Assembly (NCBI RefSeq): GCF_036174265.1
Contig: NZ_CP108055.1
Coordinates: 248,001 to 312,000, forward strand
Direction of reading: 5' to 3'
From: Streptomyces sp. NBC_00285
GTDB taxonomy: Bacteria; Actinomycetota; Actinomycetes; Streptomycetales; Streptomycetaceae
Length of the DNA: 64,000 bases
Shown here piece after piece: positions 17,550 through 25,903 of the stretch (positions are counted from its first letter, which is position 1; every line of letters starts with the position of its first letter). A program made the translations under genes and the position numbers. The notes below the pieces were generated by a model. That model was not told where the DNA came from and did not search any database. It saw only the letters and a list, made by a program, of their open reading frames with translations.

Positions 17550-18539
17550 ATGCCGGACGGTCACAATGCCGTCGGAGCCCACGCAGCAGCCGTCTACGCT
17601 CTCGGCATGCAGCGCACCGATGTCACGCGGGACGACGGCACGTGGGTGGGCCTGTCCCTGGACGTACAGGGACGCCACCAGCCGGGGCTGTGCGTGTTCA
17701 CCGCCGGTGCGCACGTGCTGGTCTCCCAGATGTCGCAGCCTGTGCTGCTCGCCGTCGTCGATGAGCAGCACGGGGGCGTCGACTTCTGCCGCACCGCCGG
17801 GTACCGCTTCTTCATCCCGCCCCTGCGTGCCGATGCGGGCCGCGCCCTGGCGGGCAGCCCACAACGGTGGGCCCACCGCTTCGCGCAGTACCTTGCCGAC
17901 TCGCCGGGCAGCCCGATGCACGAGGGCCGGTGGCTGCTCTCGTGCGAGAGCCCGCTCCGGCACTGGCGCCACGCCGACACCTCGCACGCCGAATACTGGA
18001 ACTCGATGCTCGTCGACGGCCATCCACGCGGCTACCTCGACTGGTTCCTCCATGCCCACTCGTGGGAGATTCTCCCGCTGCGGCCGATGCCCGATGCCGA
18101 CGACAGTCGGGTCAAGGCCTACCGCAAGCAAGCTCGTGAAGGGACACTCCCACCCGTCCTGTTGTGGTGGGTCAGCGGCCTGGACTGCCATCTGATCCTG
18201 GACGGCCACGCACGGTTCGCCGCGGCAGTCGCCGAATCCGTCGAGCCACCGTTGTTGCAGCTGCACCGCACGCTCCCCCGCGATGACCTGGCCACGCGCA
18301 CCGAGGAAGCCGCGGGCTTCTACGAGGACGAACTGGCACGCTTCGCCAAACTCCGCACCGTCCACGGCCCCGCCGTCCCGGACGGCACTGCCACCGCCGG
18401 CCCCCAACTCGTCCGCCTCCTTCACGACCTGAACACCGCGCAACAGCCGACCTGGGCCTGGCCCCTGCCCGGCGGAGAAAAGCAATGGCATCGCATCGCG
18501 CACGAGGTCACAGGCAGCCAGAACTGGCCCCGTACCTGA
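17550..18539 (+). CDS. Hypothetical protein with a ParB-like DGHxR motif
   Basis: 329 residues, start ATG 17550 (ATG 17607 is an alternative). Good actinobacterial codon use over the whole length. No signal peptide. The only recognisable element is PPVLLWWVSGLDCHLILDGH followed by ARFAAAVAE near residue 220, which looks like the ParB/Srx (DGHHRLAAA) nucleotide-binding motif. The remainder (WEILPLRPMPDADDSRVKAY) is consistent with a nuclease- or kinase-like ParB superfamily member, but this is not established. Confidence 0.6.
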   Translation: MPDGHNAVGAHAAAVYALGMQRTDVTRDDGTWVGLSLDVQGRHQPGLCVFTAGAHVLVSQMSQPVLLAVVDEQHGGVDFCRTAGYRFFIPPLRADAGRALAGSPQRWAHRFAQYLADSPGSPMHEGRWLLSCESPLRHWRHADTSHAEYWNSMLVDGHPRGYLDWFLHAHSWEILPLRPMPDADDSRVKAYRKQAREGTLPPVLLWWVSGLDCHLILDGHARFAAAVAESVEPPLLQLHRTLPRDDLATRTEEAAGFYEDELARFAKLRTVHGPAVPDGTATAGPQLVRLLHDLNTAQQPTWAWPLPGGEKQWHRIAHEVTGSQNWPRT

Positions 18540-18989
18540 CCCCTGCGAGCACCTCCGCCAACAACGTCTCCCCGACAGCCCCCGCCTCCGCACCCACCCG
18601 GGCACCCCAAAACCCGCCCCACCCCCCGAGACCACACACCCCGCGACGTCCACAGTCTTGTCATCGACGCCTTCCTCACCGCTGCAGCCCCTCCCGAAGG
18701 CCCCCCTCAGCCCCTGAACTGCCGCCGCCCCGTTATGTTTTCCGCGGTCCTGCAAGAGGGCCGCTGGCCTCCGGGCCCGGCATGGCTGTTGCCCCCTGTC
18801 GAATGCATGACCTGGGGGGTGGTGTCACCGGGCCCGGGAGGTGCCGTCGGAGACGCTGATCAGAGGTCCGGCCACCACCCGGTCCGGCGCAACGCCGGAC
18901 AGTTCGCGGGCGGCAGGTCTGCATAACGTGGATGCGCGCGTACGACACCACTGCCGAGGCCGGCACGATCAACTCCCTGGAAGGGCGCG
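18540..18989. other. Non-coding leader and left end of the outer IS110 element
   Basis: No gene. The last 200-250 bases before the outer IS110 transposase carry a perfect 7-bp hairpin (GTCCGGC/GCCGGAC, 18882-18900) and other GC-rich structure, as expected for the left non-coding end of an IS110 element that encodes a bridge RNA. I could not locate the outer element's exact left end or its guide sequences. Confidence 0.4.
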
Positions 18990-19814
18990 ATGTTCGATAC
19001 CGAAGACGTGGGCGTGTTCCTCGGCCTAGACGTCGGCAAGAGTGCTCACCACGGGCACGGGCTCACCCCGGCCGGGAAGAAAGTCTTCGACAAGCAGCTG
19101 CCCAACAGCGAGCCGAAACTGCGGGCCGTGTTCGACAAACTGGCCGCGAAGTTCGGCACCGTCCTGGTGATCGTGGACCAGCCCGCCTCCATCGGAGCCC
19201 TCCCGCTCACGGTCGCCCGGGACACCGGCTGCAAGGTCGCCTACCTGCCCGGACTCGCGATGCGGCGGATCGCCGACCTCTATCCGGGCGAGGCCAAGAC
19301 CGATGCGAAGGACGCTGCGGTCATCGCGGACGCGGCCCGCACCATGCCGCACACCCTGCGCTCGCTGGAACTCACCGACGAGATCACCGCCGAACTCACG
19401 GTCCTCGTCGGCTTCGACCAGGACCTGGCGGCCGAGGCCACCCGCACTTCCAACCGGATACGCGGCCTGCTCACCCAGTTCCACCCGTCGCTGGAGCGCG
19501 TTCTGGGCCCCCGTCTCGACCACCAGGCCGTCACCTGGCTGCTGGAGCGCTACGGCTCCCCCGCCACACTGCGCAAAGCCGGCCGCCGCAGGCTCGTCGA
19601 GCTCATCCGGCCCAAGGCCCCGCGCATGGCCCAGCGGTTGATCGGCGATGTCTTCGAGGCACTGGACGAGCAGACCGTCGTGGTCCCGGGGACCGGCACC
19701 CTCGACATCGTCGTGCCCTCCCTGGCCCGCTCGCTCACCGCTGTCCACGAACAGCGCCGGGCCCTGGAGACACAGATCAACGCCCTGCTGGAGGCCCACC
19801 CTAATGGGCAGTGA
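18990..19814 (+). pseudogene. Outer IS110-family transposase, N-terminal part
   Basis: 271 native residues up to 19802, then a few foreign codons to a TGA at 19812-19814. The RuvC-like DEDD domain is visible: VGVFLGLDVGKSAHHGHGL (first Asp) and GEAKTDAKDAAVIADAAR (last two acidic residues). The coding sequence stops at LLEAHP where the second IS110 element is inserted; the remaining 3' part is at 21501-21899. Joining 19802 to 21501 restores an uninterrupted frame. Confidence 0.9.
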
Positions 19815-20181
19815 TGCGGGGCACCGCCAGGCCCACCCCGGCCCGTCGAGGCCCTGAAAGAGACTGCGGGCCTCGCATCACTCTCCTCGTGGCGGTGGTC
19901 GGTTCCGGAGAAGCCGCACACACCCCCTGGGACATGGATCCCTTGGTCAAGAGTCGGCCTCCGGGCCCGTCCAGCGCCACGAGGCCGAGCGTCCACCACA
20001 TCCAGTCCGATGATCGGATCGTTGATGTTTGTGGTCTGAGCCGTCCACAGGGATCACCTCTCACCACGCCTGGAGCCGTCGAGTTCTGGAGCAGACCGAG
20101 GGCCCTGAGGACCGCTGGGGTCACGAACGGCTAATCGGATGCAGGGCCATCGAGCCCTTCCATTAGGGAGACGCGTGCCCC
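19811..20181 (+). ncRNA. Bridge RNA of the inner IS110 element
   Basis: Target loop: a 12-bp stem (19811-19822 with 19870-19881, one G-T), extended by CCGC/GCGG, encloses AGGCCCACCC (19829-19838), identical to target bases 19792-19801, and GAAAGAG (19856-19862), the reverse complement of right target CT-CTTTC. A GGCC hairpin lies between them. Donor loop: GGGG-T-CACG (20117-20125) pairs with CGTGCCCC (20174-20181). It encloses ATCGGATG (20134-20141), identical to the right end at 21490-21497, and CCATTAG (20160-20166), the reverse complement of CT-AATGG at the left end. An AGGGC/GCCCT hairpin lies between. This is the known IS110 bridge RNA layout; 5' and 3' ends are inferred. Confidence 0.85.
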
Positions 20182-20235
20182 CGCACGGCTGCGACCAGCA
20201 GCCAAGCTCCCGAGTGAGAGGACGAACACGACGCC

Positions 20236-21477
20236 ATGACCATCACCTGCGGAGTCGACTGGGCCAGCGACCATCACGACGTCGCTCTGGTCGACCAGGA
20301 AGGCACCTTGTTAGCCAGGGCTCGGATCGCCGACGACCTGGACGGCCTGCACCAGCTACTCGAGCTCCTCACCACCCACGGCGACGCCGTGAACGCCCCG
20401 GTCCCTATCGCGATCGAGACCTCCCGCGGACTTCTCGTCGCATGCCTCCGCGCAACCGGCCGGCCTATTTACGCCATCAACCCGATGGCCGCCGCCCGTT
20501 ACCGTGACCGCCACACGGTCACCCGCAAGAAGTCCGACCACCTCGACGCCATGGTGCTCGCGAACATCCTGCGCACGGACAGGGCCGCACACCGGCCGCT
20601 GCCTGACGACAGCGAGCTCGCCCGAGCGGTCGCCGTCCTCGCCCGCGCCCAGCAGGATGCCGTATGGGACCGAACCCAAGCCGGCAATAAACTCCGCTCT
20701 CACCTGCGCGAATACTTCCCCGGTTTCCTCGCTGCCTTTCAGCACAAGCGCGAAGGGATCAGCGGCAGCGTCGCCCGCGCCGTGTTGGCAGCGGCCCCCA
20801 CCCCCGAACAGGCCGCCAAGCTCACCCGCCCCCAGCTGCGCACGCTGCTGAAGAAGAGCGGCCGTGAGCGCGGCATCGAAACGGAAGCCGAACGGCTCCG
20901 CGCCGCTTTGCGCGTCCCACAAATGCGCCAGCCCAATCAGGTCGAGCAGGCCATGGGATGCCAGACCGTCGCTCTGCTCAGACAGCTCAACGCCGCCTGC
21001 ACCAGCGTCGAAGACCTCACCGAAGCCACAGCGGAGTCATTTGATACGCACCCGGACGCCGAGATCATCACCAGCTTTCCGGGACTCGGCTCTGTCACCG
21101 GCGCCCGGGTGCTCGCCGAGATCGGCGACGACCGATCCCGCTTCACCGACGCGAAAGGCCTCAAAGCCTTCGCCGGGGCCGCACCGATCACCAGGGCATC
21201 TGGCAGAAGCCTCGCCGTCATGGCCCGCAGGGTCAAGAACCAGCGCCTGGCCTCGGTCGGCTACGTCTGGGCCTTCGCCAGCCTGACCGCCTCACCCGGC
21301 GCCCGAGCCCACTACGACCGGCGACGAGCCGACGGAGACCGCCACACAGCCGCCCAGCGGAACCTCTTCAACCGCATGCTCGGCTGCCTCCACTACTGCC
21401 TCACCAAGCGCAGCCCATACGACGAACAAGCCGCATTCCCGACCCTACCGGCCCCACAACTCACCATCGCCGCTTGA
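20236..21477 (+). CDS. IS110-family transposase (bridge-RNA-guided recombinase)
   Basis: 413 residues, full length. The N-terminal RuvC-like DEDD domain shows TCGVDWASDHHDVALVDQEG (Asp), PIAIETSRGLL (Glu) and RKKSDHLDAMVLANI (two Asp). After a coiled-coil linker the C-terminal domain has TSFPGLGSVTGARVLAEIGD and ITRASGRSLAV with the likely catalytic Ser, then the conserved tail GARAHYDRRRADGDRH and NRMLGCLHYCL. It catalyses insertion and excision as a circle through the CT core, guided by the element's RNA. Start is ATG 20236. The gene appears intact. Confidence 0.93.
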   Translation: MTITCGVDWASDHHDVALVDQEGTLLARARIADDLDGLHQLLELLTTHGDAVNAPVPIAIETSRGLLVACLRATGRPIYAINPMAAARYRDRHTVTRKKSDHLDAMVLANILRTDRAAHRPLPDDSELARAVAVLARAQQDAVWDRTQAGNKLRSHLREYFPGFLAAFQHKREGISGSVARAVLAAAPTPEQAAKLTRPQLRTLLKKSGRERGIETEAERLRAALRVPQMRQPNQVEQAMGCQTVALLRQLNAACTSVEDLTEATAESFDTHPDAEIITSFPGLGSVTGARVLAEIGDDRSRFTDAKGLKAFAGAAPITRASGRSLAVMARRVKNQRLASVGYVWAFASLTASPGARAHYDRRRADGDRHTAAQRNLFNRMLGCLHYCLTKRSPYDEQAAFPTLPAPQLTIAA

Positions 21478-21479
21478 CA
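21474..21479 (+). promoter_or_regulatory. -35 half of the circle-junction promoter
   Basis: TTGACA overlaps the transposase stop codon. If right and left ends are joined through the CT core, it is followed after 18 bases by TCTAAT (TCT from 21498-21500, AAT from 19803-19805), five of six to the -10 consensus. The predicted start would fall at about 19811-19813, the first bases of the bridge RNA stem. In the integrated form the -10 is lost on this side. Confidence 0.75.
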
Positions 21480-21500
21480 GATCAACTGCATCGGATGTCT

Positions 21501-21899
21501 CTTTCCCCGGTCCTGACGTCGATGCCCGGCGTCGGCGTCAGGACCGCCGCCGTCCTGCTGGTCACCGTCGGCGACGGCACCAGCTTCCCCAACGCCGCCC
21601 ACCTGGCCTCCTACGCCGGACTCGCCCCGGCAACCAAGTCGTCCGGGACCTCGATCCACGGCGAACACGCGCCCCGAGGCGGCAACCGGCAGCTCAAACG
21701 CGCCATGTTCCTCTCCGCCTTCGCCTGCATGAACGCCGATCCCGCCTCCCGCGCCTACTACGACAGACAACGCGCCCGCGGCAAAACCCACACCCAAGCC
21801 CTCCTCCGCCTCGCCCGCCAACGCATCAGCGTCCTGTTCGCCATGCTCCGAGACAGCACCTTCTACGAACCCCGCACCCCCGAAACCGCCCCTGCCTGA
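21501..21899 (+). pseudogene. Outer IS110-family transposase, C-terminal part
   Basis: Continues the frame of 18990-19802: LSPVLTSMPGVGVRTAAVLL, SYAGLAPATKSSGTSIHG with the probable catalytic Ser region, then GGNRQLKRAMFLSAFACMNA and YYDRQRARGKTHTQALLRLA. It encodes the C-terminal catalytic domain separated from its RuvC domain by the inner element. A TTGACG at 21911-21916 after the stop could be the -35 of this element's own junction promoter. Confidence 0.9.
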
Positions 21900-22508
21900 G
21901 CCCTTCAACCTTGACGAAGGACATAGAGGCACCCCCCCCTGGCCGGCGACCAGCCCTGCCAGCCCCGGAAGCCGGTCCGGGGCCACACCGCCAGCCCACC
22001 CCGAACACGACGCCAGGCACACCGTCCTTCACGGGCAGCAGGGCACGGTGACCGTCGTACCGCGACCGCTACGCCCGCCCACCGCGGCCCGGGACAGAAG
22101 GATGCTGCTTTCGCCCGGGCAAAGGGAAGCTGTTTTCGCCCGGGGAGATGTAGGCGCGCAGCGTGCAGGACGTGACGGCGGTCGGCCCTGCCAGCTCCGG
22201 GATGCCGACCAGCTGGCCGCCGGTGAACTCCGTGGCCGTGAGGGGGACCACGCACTCCTGCAGAGGAAGGCCTCCGCCGCACCCGGCACGCGCCACGGCC
22301 CACTTCGCCACTTGACCGGGCCACCCCTGTACAGCCGGGGGCTCGCGGCGCCGGACCTGCACCGGACTCGGTGGCTGTGCCGTCGTGCACCCCGCTCAAG
22401 GCCGGCGCACGCTGCGGAACATGAGCGGAAACGGCCCCGTAGGCCCGCCGGCGGGACCGACATCGGATCACACGTCATCCCCTGCCGGCCGCGCCCATCC
22501 GGCCGCCC
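21900..22508. other. Right end of the outer IS110 and unassigned sequence
   Basis: No supported gene. A minus-strand frame at about 22130-22300 (PLTATEFTGGQLVGIPELAG then VTSCTLRAYISPGE) has protein-like composition but I do not recognise a family and it has no convincing start, so it may be a gene fragment. Confidence 0.35.
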
Positions 22509-22509
22509 A

Positions 22510-22990
22510 TGGTTCACTCACACTGCGGTCGCTCCCGGTGGATTGCCGGTGGGAGTCCTGATCGGCATCGTTGCGGCGGGAGTGGCCAAGGACTCCCCCG
22601 CCGCAACGGCGACAGCAACCGCCGCCGCAACAGGGGCAGACAGACAGTGGACGCTGCCTCCTCCGCTGCCACCGCCGGATCCCAGCAGGAGGTCGCGCCT
22701 TCGGGAGGGATGCCGGGCGATGGAACCTTCCTGGTGGGCAAGGACATCCAGGCCGGCACGTACGGCAGTAAGGGCAAGAACGCGTACGGCTGCTGCTCGG
22801 CACTTGAGCGACACGACCAGCGGGAGGGACGCCATCATCGCCGACGGCGGTGCCCAGGGCCCGGCCATCGTCAAAATCGCCGCAGGCGACAAGGCGTTCC
22901 AGAGCACCGACTGCAAACCCTGGAAGAAGACCGGCCAGCCATCGGCCAGCCGAGCTCCGGCACCGGCCGCCGCGGTCAGCGGCGGCCGGT
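22510..22990 (+). pseudogene. Exported Streptomyces lipoprotein-like gene with two frameshifts
   Basis: A hydrophobic N-terminal part (VGVLIGIVAAGVAKDSPA) leads into a Thr/Ala-rich linker. Near 22645 the match moves to another frame (PSGGMPGDGTFLVGKDIQAG then TYGSKGKNAYG). Near 22805 it returns to the first frame (SGRDAIIADGGAQGPAIVKI then AGDKAFQSTDCKPWKK). The mature part follows the pattern DGTYxVGKDIxPGTYK ... AFxTxGCxxW of small secreted actinobacterial proteins. Two compensating indels suggest decay or base errors. Function unknown. Confidence 0.6.
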
Positions 22991-23416
22991 GGCCAGGATG
23001 ACGAGGAACTGGCCGCCGCCCGCCTCGATGTCAGCGGTCACCGCCAGCCCCGGCACCAGCCGGGAGAACCGGTCCACCAGCCAATCCGCCGCCTCCTGGG
23101 CGTCCCGCCTGGTCGGACAACGGCCCACCATCTCGCGGCCCCCCTTGCGCTCCAGCCTCCCGGCAACGGTGATCAGCGGCGCGGGCTCGACCACATACAG
23201 ACGATCCGGCCAGGCGATGACCACCTTGACCGCGCCCTTACGGGTGTTGCACCCACGGTGCGCGAGCCGCTCGGCGACCTTGGCCTTCCGGTCGGCAGTC
23301 CGGCTGTCGACACTGGGCCCCCGCGGATCGTTCACCGACTCGTCAGGGTCCACCGGTTCGTCACACACCCAGCAACGCCAGCCGTCACGCTCAGCCACAT
23401 CATCAAGGAGACTCAT
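22976..23416 (-). CDS. HNH-endonuclease-like hypothetical protein
   Basis: 146 residues from GTG or ATG at 23416. The N-terminal half has CWVCD and a later HRGCNTRKG, spaced like the zinc-binding and His/Asn parts of HNH nucleases, with RGPSVDSRTADRKAKVAERL between them. The C-terminal half (MVGRCPTRRDAQEAADWLVD) is unassigned. It is a conserved-looking Streptomyces protein of unknown biological role. The gene is divergent from the histidine kinase at 23702. Confidence 0.65.
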   Translation of the reverse strand: MSLLDDVAERDGWRCWVCDEPVDPDESVNDPRGPSVDSRTADRKAKVAERLAHRGCNTRKGAVKVVIAWPDRLYVVEPAPLITVAGRLERKGGREMVGRCPTRRDAQEAADWLVDRFSRLVPGLAVTADIEAGGGQFLVILATGRR

Positions 23417-23701
23417 CGGAGCAAGCTAGCCTGCCCCGCCGCCACCCTGCACACCAGGGCCTCGGCAACCGGGCGAACTTACTGCTGGACCGCGACGCGA
23501 GGCGGCGGCGATGGCCTGTCGTGGCGCGAGCCGGCAGCTCGGCTTCGGCGTCCGGCTCGGCGCCGTGCGGTCTTGGGAACATGCGACCGGGGTCGGTTTG
23601 CCGCGGTCCTCGGTGAGTTGAAGTCCTGGCCCGGCGACCGCCTGGACCCGCGCCCGTGCTCACCGACCCGCGCGGGCGGTGGGCGGCGATCGCCACCGTA
23701 G

Positions 23702-25027
23702 GTGCGTAGGGTGGCGCGGGTGCGAATAGCTGTGTCCTCCGGCCGGCGTGCCGGTTACCGAAGTTGGCCGGGGCGGATCCTGATCTCGGCGCTGGCGCTG
23801 TTGTTCCTTTTCTTCGTCTATGGGGACGTGCGGGAACGGATCGTCTTCGACCCTGCCTTCGACAGGGAGGCCTTGGTCGGGGACTGGGTGCCGGTCTGCT
23901 CCGGGGCCCTGGTGGGGGCGATGGCCGTGCTGGCCGTGGTGCGCGATTCCCGATGGGTCACGCGGGCCGCGCTGGTGGCTTGCGCCGGCACCTTGGTGGC
24001 CACGGTGGCGTACCACCTGCTGCCGGTGAACATGGTGACCAGCGAGAGCAGCGGCAGCGAACTCATGGGCCTGCTGGTCCTCCTCACGGTGGCGGTGCGC
24101 CGCTGCACGCTCCGGTGGGCCCCGGTGGTCGTGGCGGCCTTGGCCATCAGTGTGTTCTCCGTCCCGGTGCTGCGGGACTCGGATCCCGGCGATTTCTCCG
24201 GCAGCACCATGCTGGCCCTGGCGCTGGCCCTGGCTCTGGCCTTCGTCTGCGGCCTGGTGCTGCGCCTCTACGACGGCCAACAGGAACGCACCGGACAACT
24301 GGTCCGGCAGGAGGAACGGCTCGCGCTCGCCCGCGACCTGCACGACACCGTGGCCCATCAGGTGACCGCGATCGTGGTGCAGGTGCAGGCCCTGCGCCAT
24401 GTCACCGGCCGGGGCACCCCCGACCCGCGGATGCTGAACGAGATGCTCGAGGCCGTCGAGCACGCGGGCGGCGAGGCCCTGACGTCGATGCGGCGTCTGG
24501 TCGGTTCGATGCGCGGTGACGAGAGCCCGCGGCATCCGGAGAACCTGGGCGAGGTGCTGACCCGCATCGTGCACGAGGTACGGGCGACGGGACTGCCGGT
24601 CCGCCTCGACCTCGGGCAGGAGCTGCCGCAGGACGTCCCCACGGAGGTCACCGGCGGGCTGGGCCGCGTCCTGCAGGAAGCCCTGACCAACGCCCAGCGC
24701 CATGCGCGCGGTGCGCGGTCGGTGGACGTGTCCGCCCGGCTCGCGGCAGGCCACGCCGAACTGGTTGTCGAGGACGACGGACAAGGCTCTGCGTCCGGGC
24801 ACCGCGGCAGCCTCGGGCGGCTCGGCGGCGGCTTCGGCATCATGGGCATGCGGGAGCGGATCGAGCTGCTCGGCGGTGCCTTCGAGGCGGGGCACCGGCC
24901 CGAAGGCGGGTGGCGTGTCCACGCCTCCGTACCGCTGCACCCTGACGGGGCTTCACGGAACGCCCGGGCACGCGGGCGGCACGCCGTGCGATCCGGGTTG
25001 CGGTTACGGGAGGGCAGGACGGCATGA
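23702..25027 (+). CDS. Two-component sensor histidine kinase (NarL/DesK type)
   Basis: 441 residues. About six hydrophobic segments fill the first 190 residues (for example LISALALLFLFFVYG and MLALALALALAFVCGLVL), so it is a membrane sensor with little extracytoplasmic sequence. The HisKA_3 dimerisation motif ERLALARDLHDTVAHQVTAI contains the phosphorylated His. The ATPase domain has LQEALTNAQRHA (N box), VEDDGQG (G1) and GGFGIMGMRERI (G2). The stop overlaps the regulator start (ATGA at 25024). The signal is unknown; the ABC transporter genes immediately downstream are likely targets. Confidence 0.93.
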   Translation: MRRVARVRIAVSSGRRAGYRSWPGRILISALALLFLFFVYGDVRERIVFDPAFDREALVGDWVPVCSGALVGAMAVLAVVRDSRWVTRAALVACAGTLVATVAYHLLPVNMVTSESSGSELMGLLVLLTVAVRRCTLRWAPVVVAALAISVFSVPVLRDSDPGDFSGSTMLALALALALAFVCGLVLRLYDGQQERTGQLVRQEERLALARDLHDTVAHQVTAIVVQVQALRHVTGRGTPDPRMLNEMLEAVEHAGGEALTSMRRLVGSMRGDESPRHPENLGEVLTRIVHEVRATGLPVRLDLGQELPQDVPTEVTGGLGRVLQEALTNAQRHARGARSVDVSARLAAGHAELVVEDDGQGSASGHRGSLGRLGGGFGIMGMRERIELLGGAFEAGHRPEGGWRVHASVPLHPDGASRNARARGRHAVRSGLRLREGRTA

Positions 25028-25674
25028 CCATACGCATCCTGGTCGCGGACGATCAGTATCTGGTGCGGGCCGGGTTCCGCATGGTGCTGTCGGCCGAGTC
25101 CGACATGGAGGTGGTGGCCGAGGCCGCCGACGGGGCCTCGGCCCTGTCGCTGGCCCGCGAGTTGAGGCCGGACGTGTGTCTCGTGGACATCCGGATGCCT
25201 CCGCCCGACGGTCTGGAGGTCACCCGCCGACTGGTCGGCGGCGGTCATCCCGGAGCGCCGAAGGTGGTCGTGGTCACCACCTTCGACCTCGACGAATATG
25301 TGTATACGGCGCTGTCCAACGGAGCGTCGGGCTTCCTCCTCAAGGACGCCGGTCCGGCGCTGCTGACCGAGGCCGTGCGGGCGGCCTTCCGCGGGGACGC
25401 CATGGTCGCCCCGCAGATCACCCTCCGTCTGCTGCAGCACTTCACCAAGGCGCGGCGACGCGGCGCGTCCGAGCCGGCCGAACCGCTGACCGGTCGCGAG
25501 GAGGAAGTCGTCCAGGGCATCGCCCGCGGACTGACCAACCCGGAGATCGCCGCCGAGCTGTACATCGCACCCAGCACCGTCAAGACCCATCTGGGGTCGG
25601 TCCAGGCGAAGCTGGGCCTGCGCAACAGGGTCGAGGTCGCGGCCTGGGCCTTCCGCTCGGGGCGTGCCGAATAG
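25024..25674 (+). CDS. LuxR/NarL-family response regulator
   Basis: 216 residues. The receiver domain has ILVADDQYLVRAGF (acidic pocket), VCLVDIRMPPPDG with the phosphorylated Asp at about residue 54, and VVVTTFDLDEY (switch Thr). The C-terminal LuxR helix-turn-helix is LTGREEEVVQGIARGLTNPE then IAAELYIAPSTVKTHLGSVQ. Translationally coupled to the kinase gene. It probably controls the ABC transporter genes that follow; a 16-bp palindrome between them (25764-25779) could be its operator. Confidence 0.95.
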   Translation: MTIRILVADDQYLVRAGFRMVLSAESDMEVVAEAADGASALSLARELRPDVCLVDIRMPPPDGLEVTRRLVGGGHPGAPKVVVVTTFDLDEYVYTALSNGASGFLLKDAGPALLTEAVRAAFRGDAMVAPQITLRLLQHFTKARRRGASEPAEPLTGREEEVVQGIARGLTNPEIAAELYIAPSTVKTHLGSVQAKLGLRNRVEVAAWAFRSGRAE

Positions 25675-25763
25675 CGATCGCGCCGTAAGAGCGGTCCGGC
25701 CGCACCAGCGGTCCGGTCCCGCGGCCCTTGTGGTCGGGACGGCACAGCGGTCCCCCGTCGATC

Positions 25764-25779
25764 TCCCCCGATCGGGGGA
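25764..25779. promoter_or_regulatory. 16-bp perfect palindrome upstream of the ABC genes
   Basis: TCCCCCGATCGGGGGA is its own reverse complement. It lies 125 bases before the ABC ATPase start and 90 bases after the response regulator. A binding site for the upstream regulator or for RNA polymerase-associated control is an inference from position. Confidence 0.5.
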
Positions 25780-25903
25780 TGCGGTGCCGGATGTATGGGG
25801 GATCCGCCGACGGGTGGCCGGGCGGGAGGCTCATGGAGTCGCCATCAGCGGCGACACCCTCTGCCACGAGGGGCAATCCATCGAGCGTCCACCGAGGATC
25901 GGC

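Larger units (their letters stand above)
19803..21500 (+). mobile_element. Complete IS110-family element inserted in another IS110 transposase gene
   Basis: The boundaries are exact to within the CT core: removing 19803-21500 rejoins the outer transposase frame (EAHP then LSPVLTSMPG). CT occurs at both junctions (19801-19802 and 21499-21500), the core dinucleotide reported for IS621. No terminal inverted repeats, as expected for IS110. The element has a 433-base left non-coding end, one transposase gene, and a 23-base right end after the stop codon. Confidence 0.93.

Noticed and set aside
17427..18755. Minus-strand open frame of 442 codons
   Set aside because: Antisense shadow of the ParB-like-motif hypothetical gene; the plus-strand frame has the better codon pattern.
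18540..18989. Guide sequences of a bridge RNA for the outer IS110 element
   Set aside because: I looked for 7-8 base matches between the leader and the region after 21899 and found none convincing, so no bridge RNA is called for that element.
20010..20030. Second ATCGGAT string in the inner IS110 leader as an alternative donor guide
   Set aside because: It matches the right end over only 7 bases and lacks a paired CCATTAG-type right guide and enclosing stem; the copy at 20134 has all three.
22069..22362. Minus-strand 97-codon frame containing TATEFTGGQLVGIPELAG
   Set aside because: Protein-like but unrecognised, with no ribosome binding site and flanked by frames of no meaning; left as unassigned sequence.
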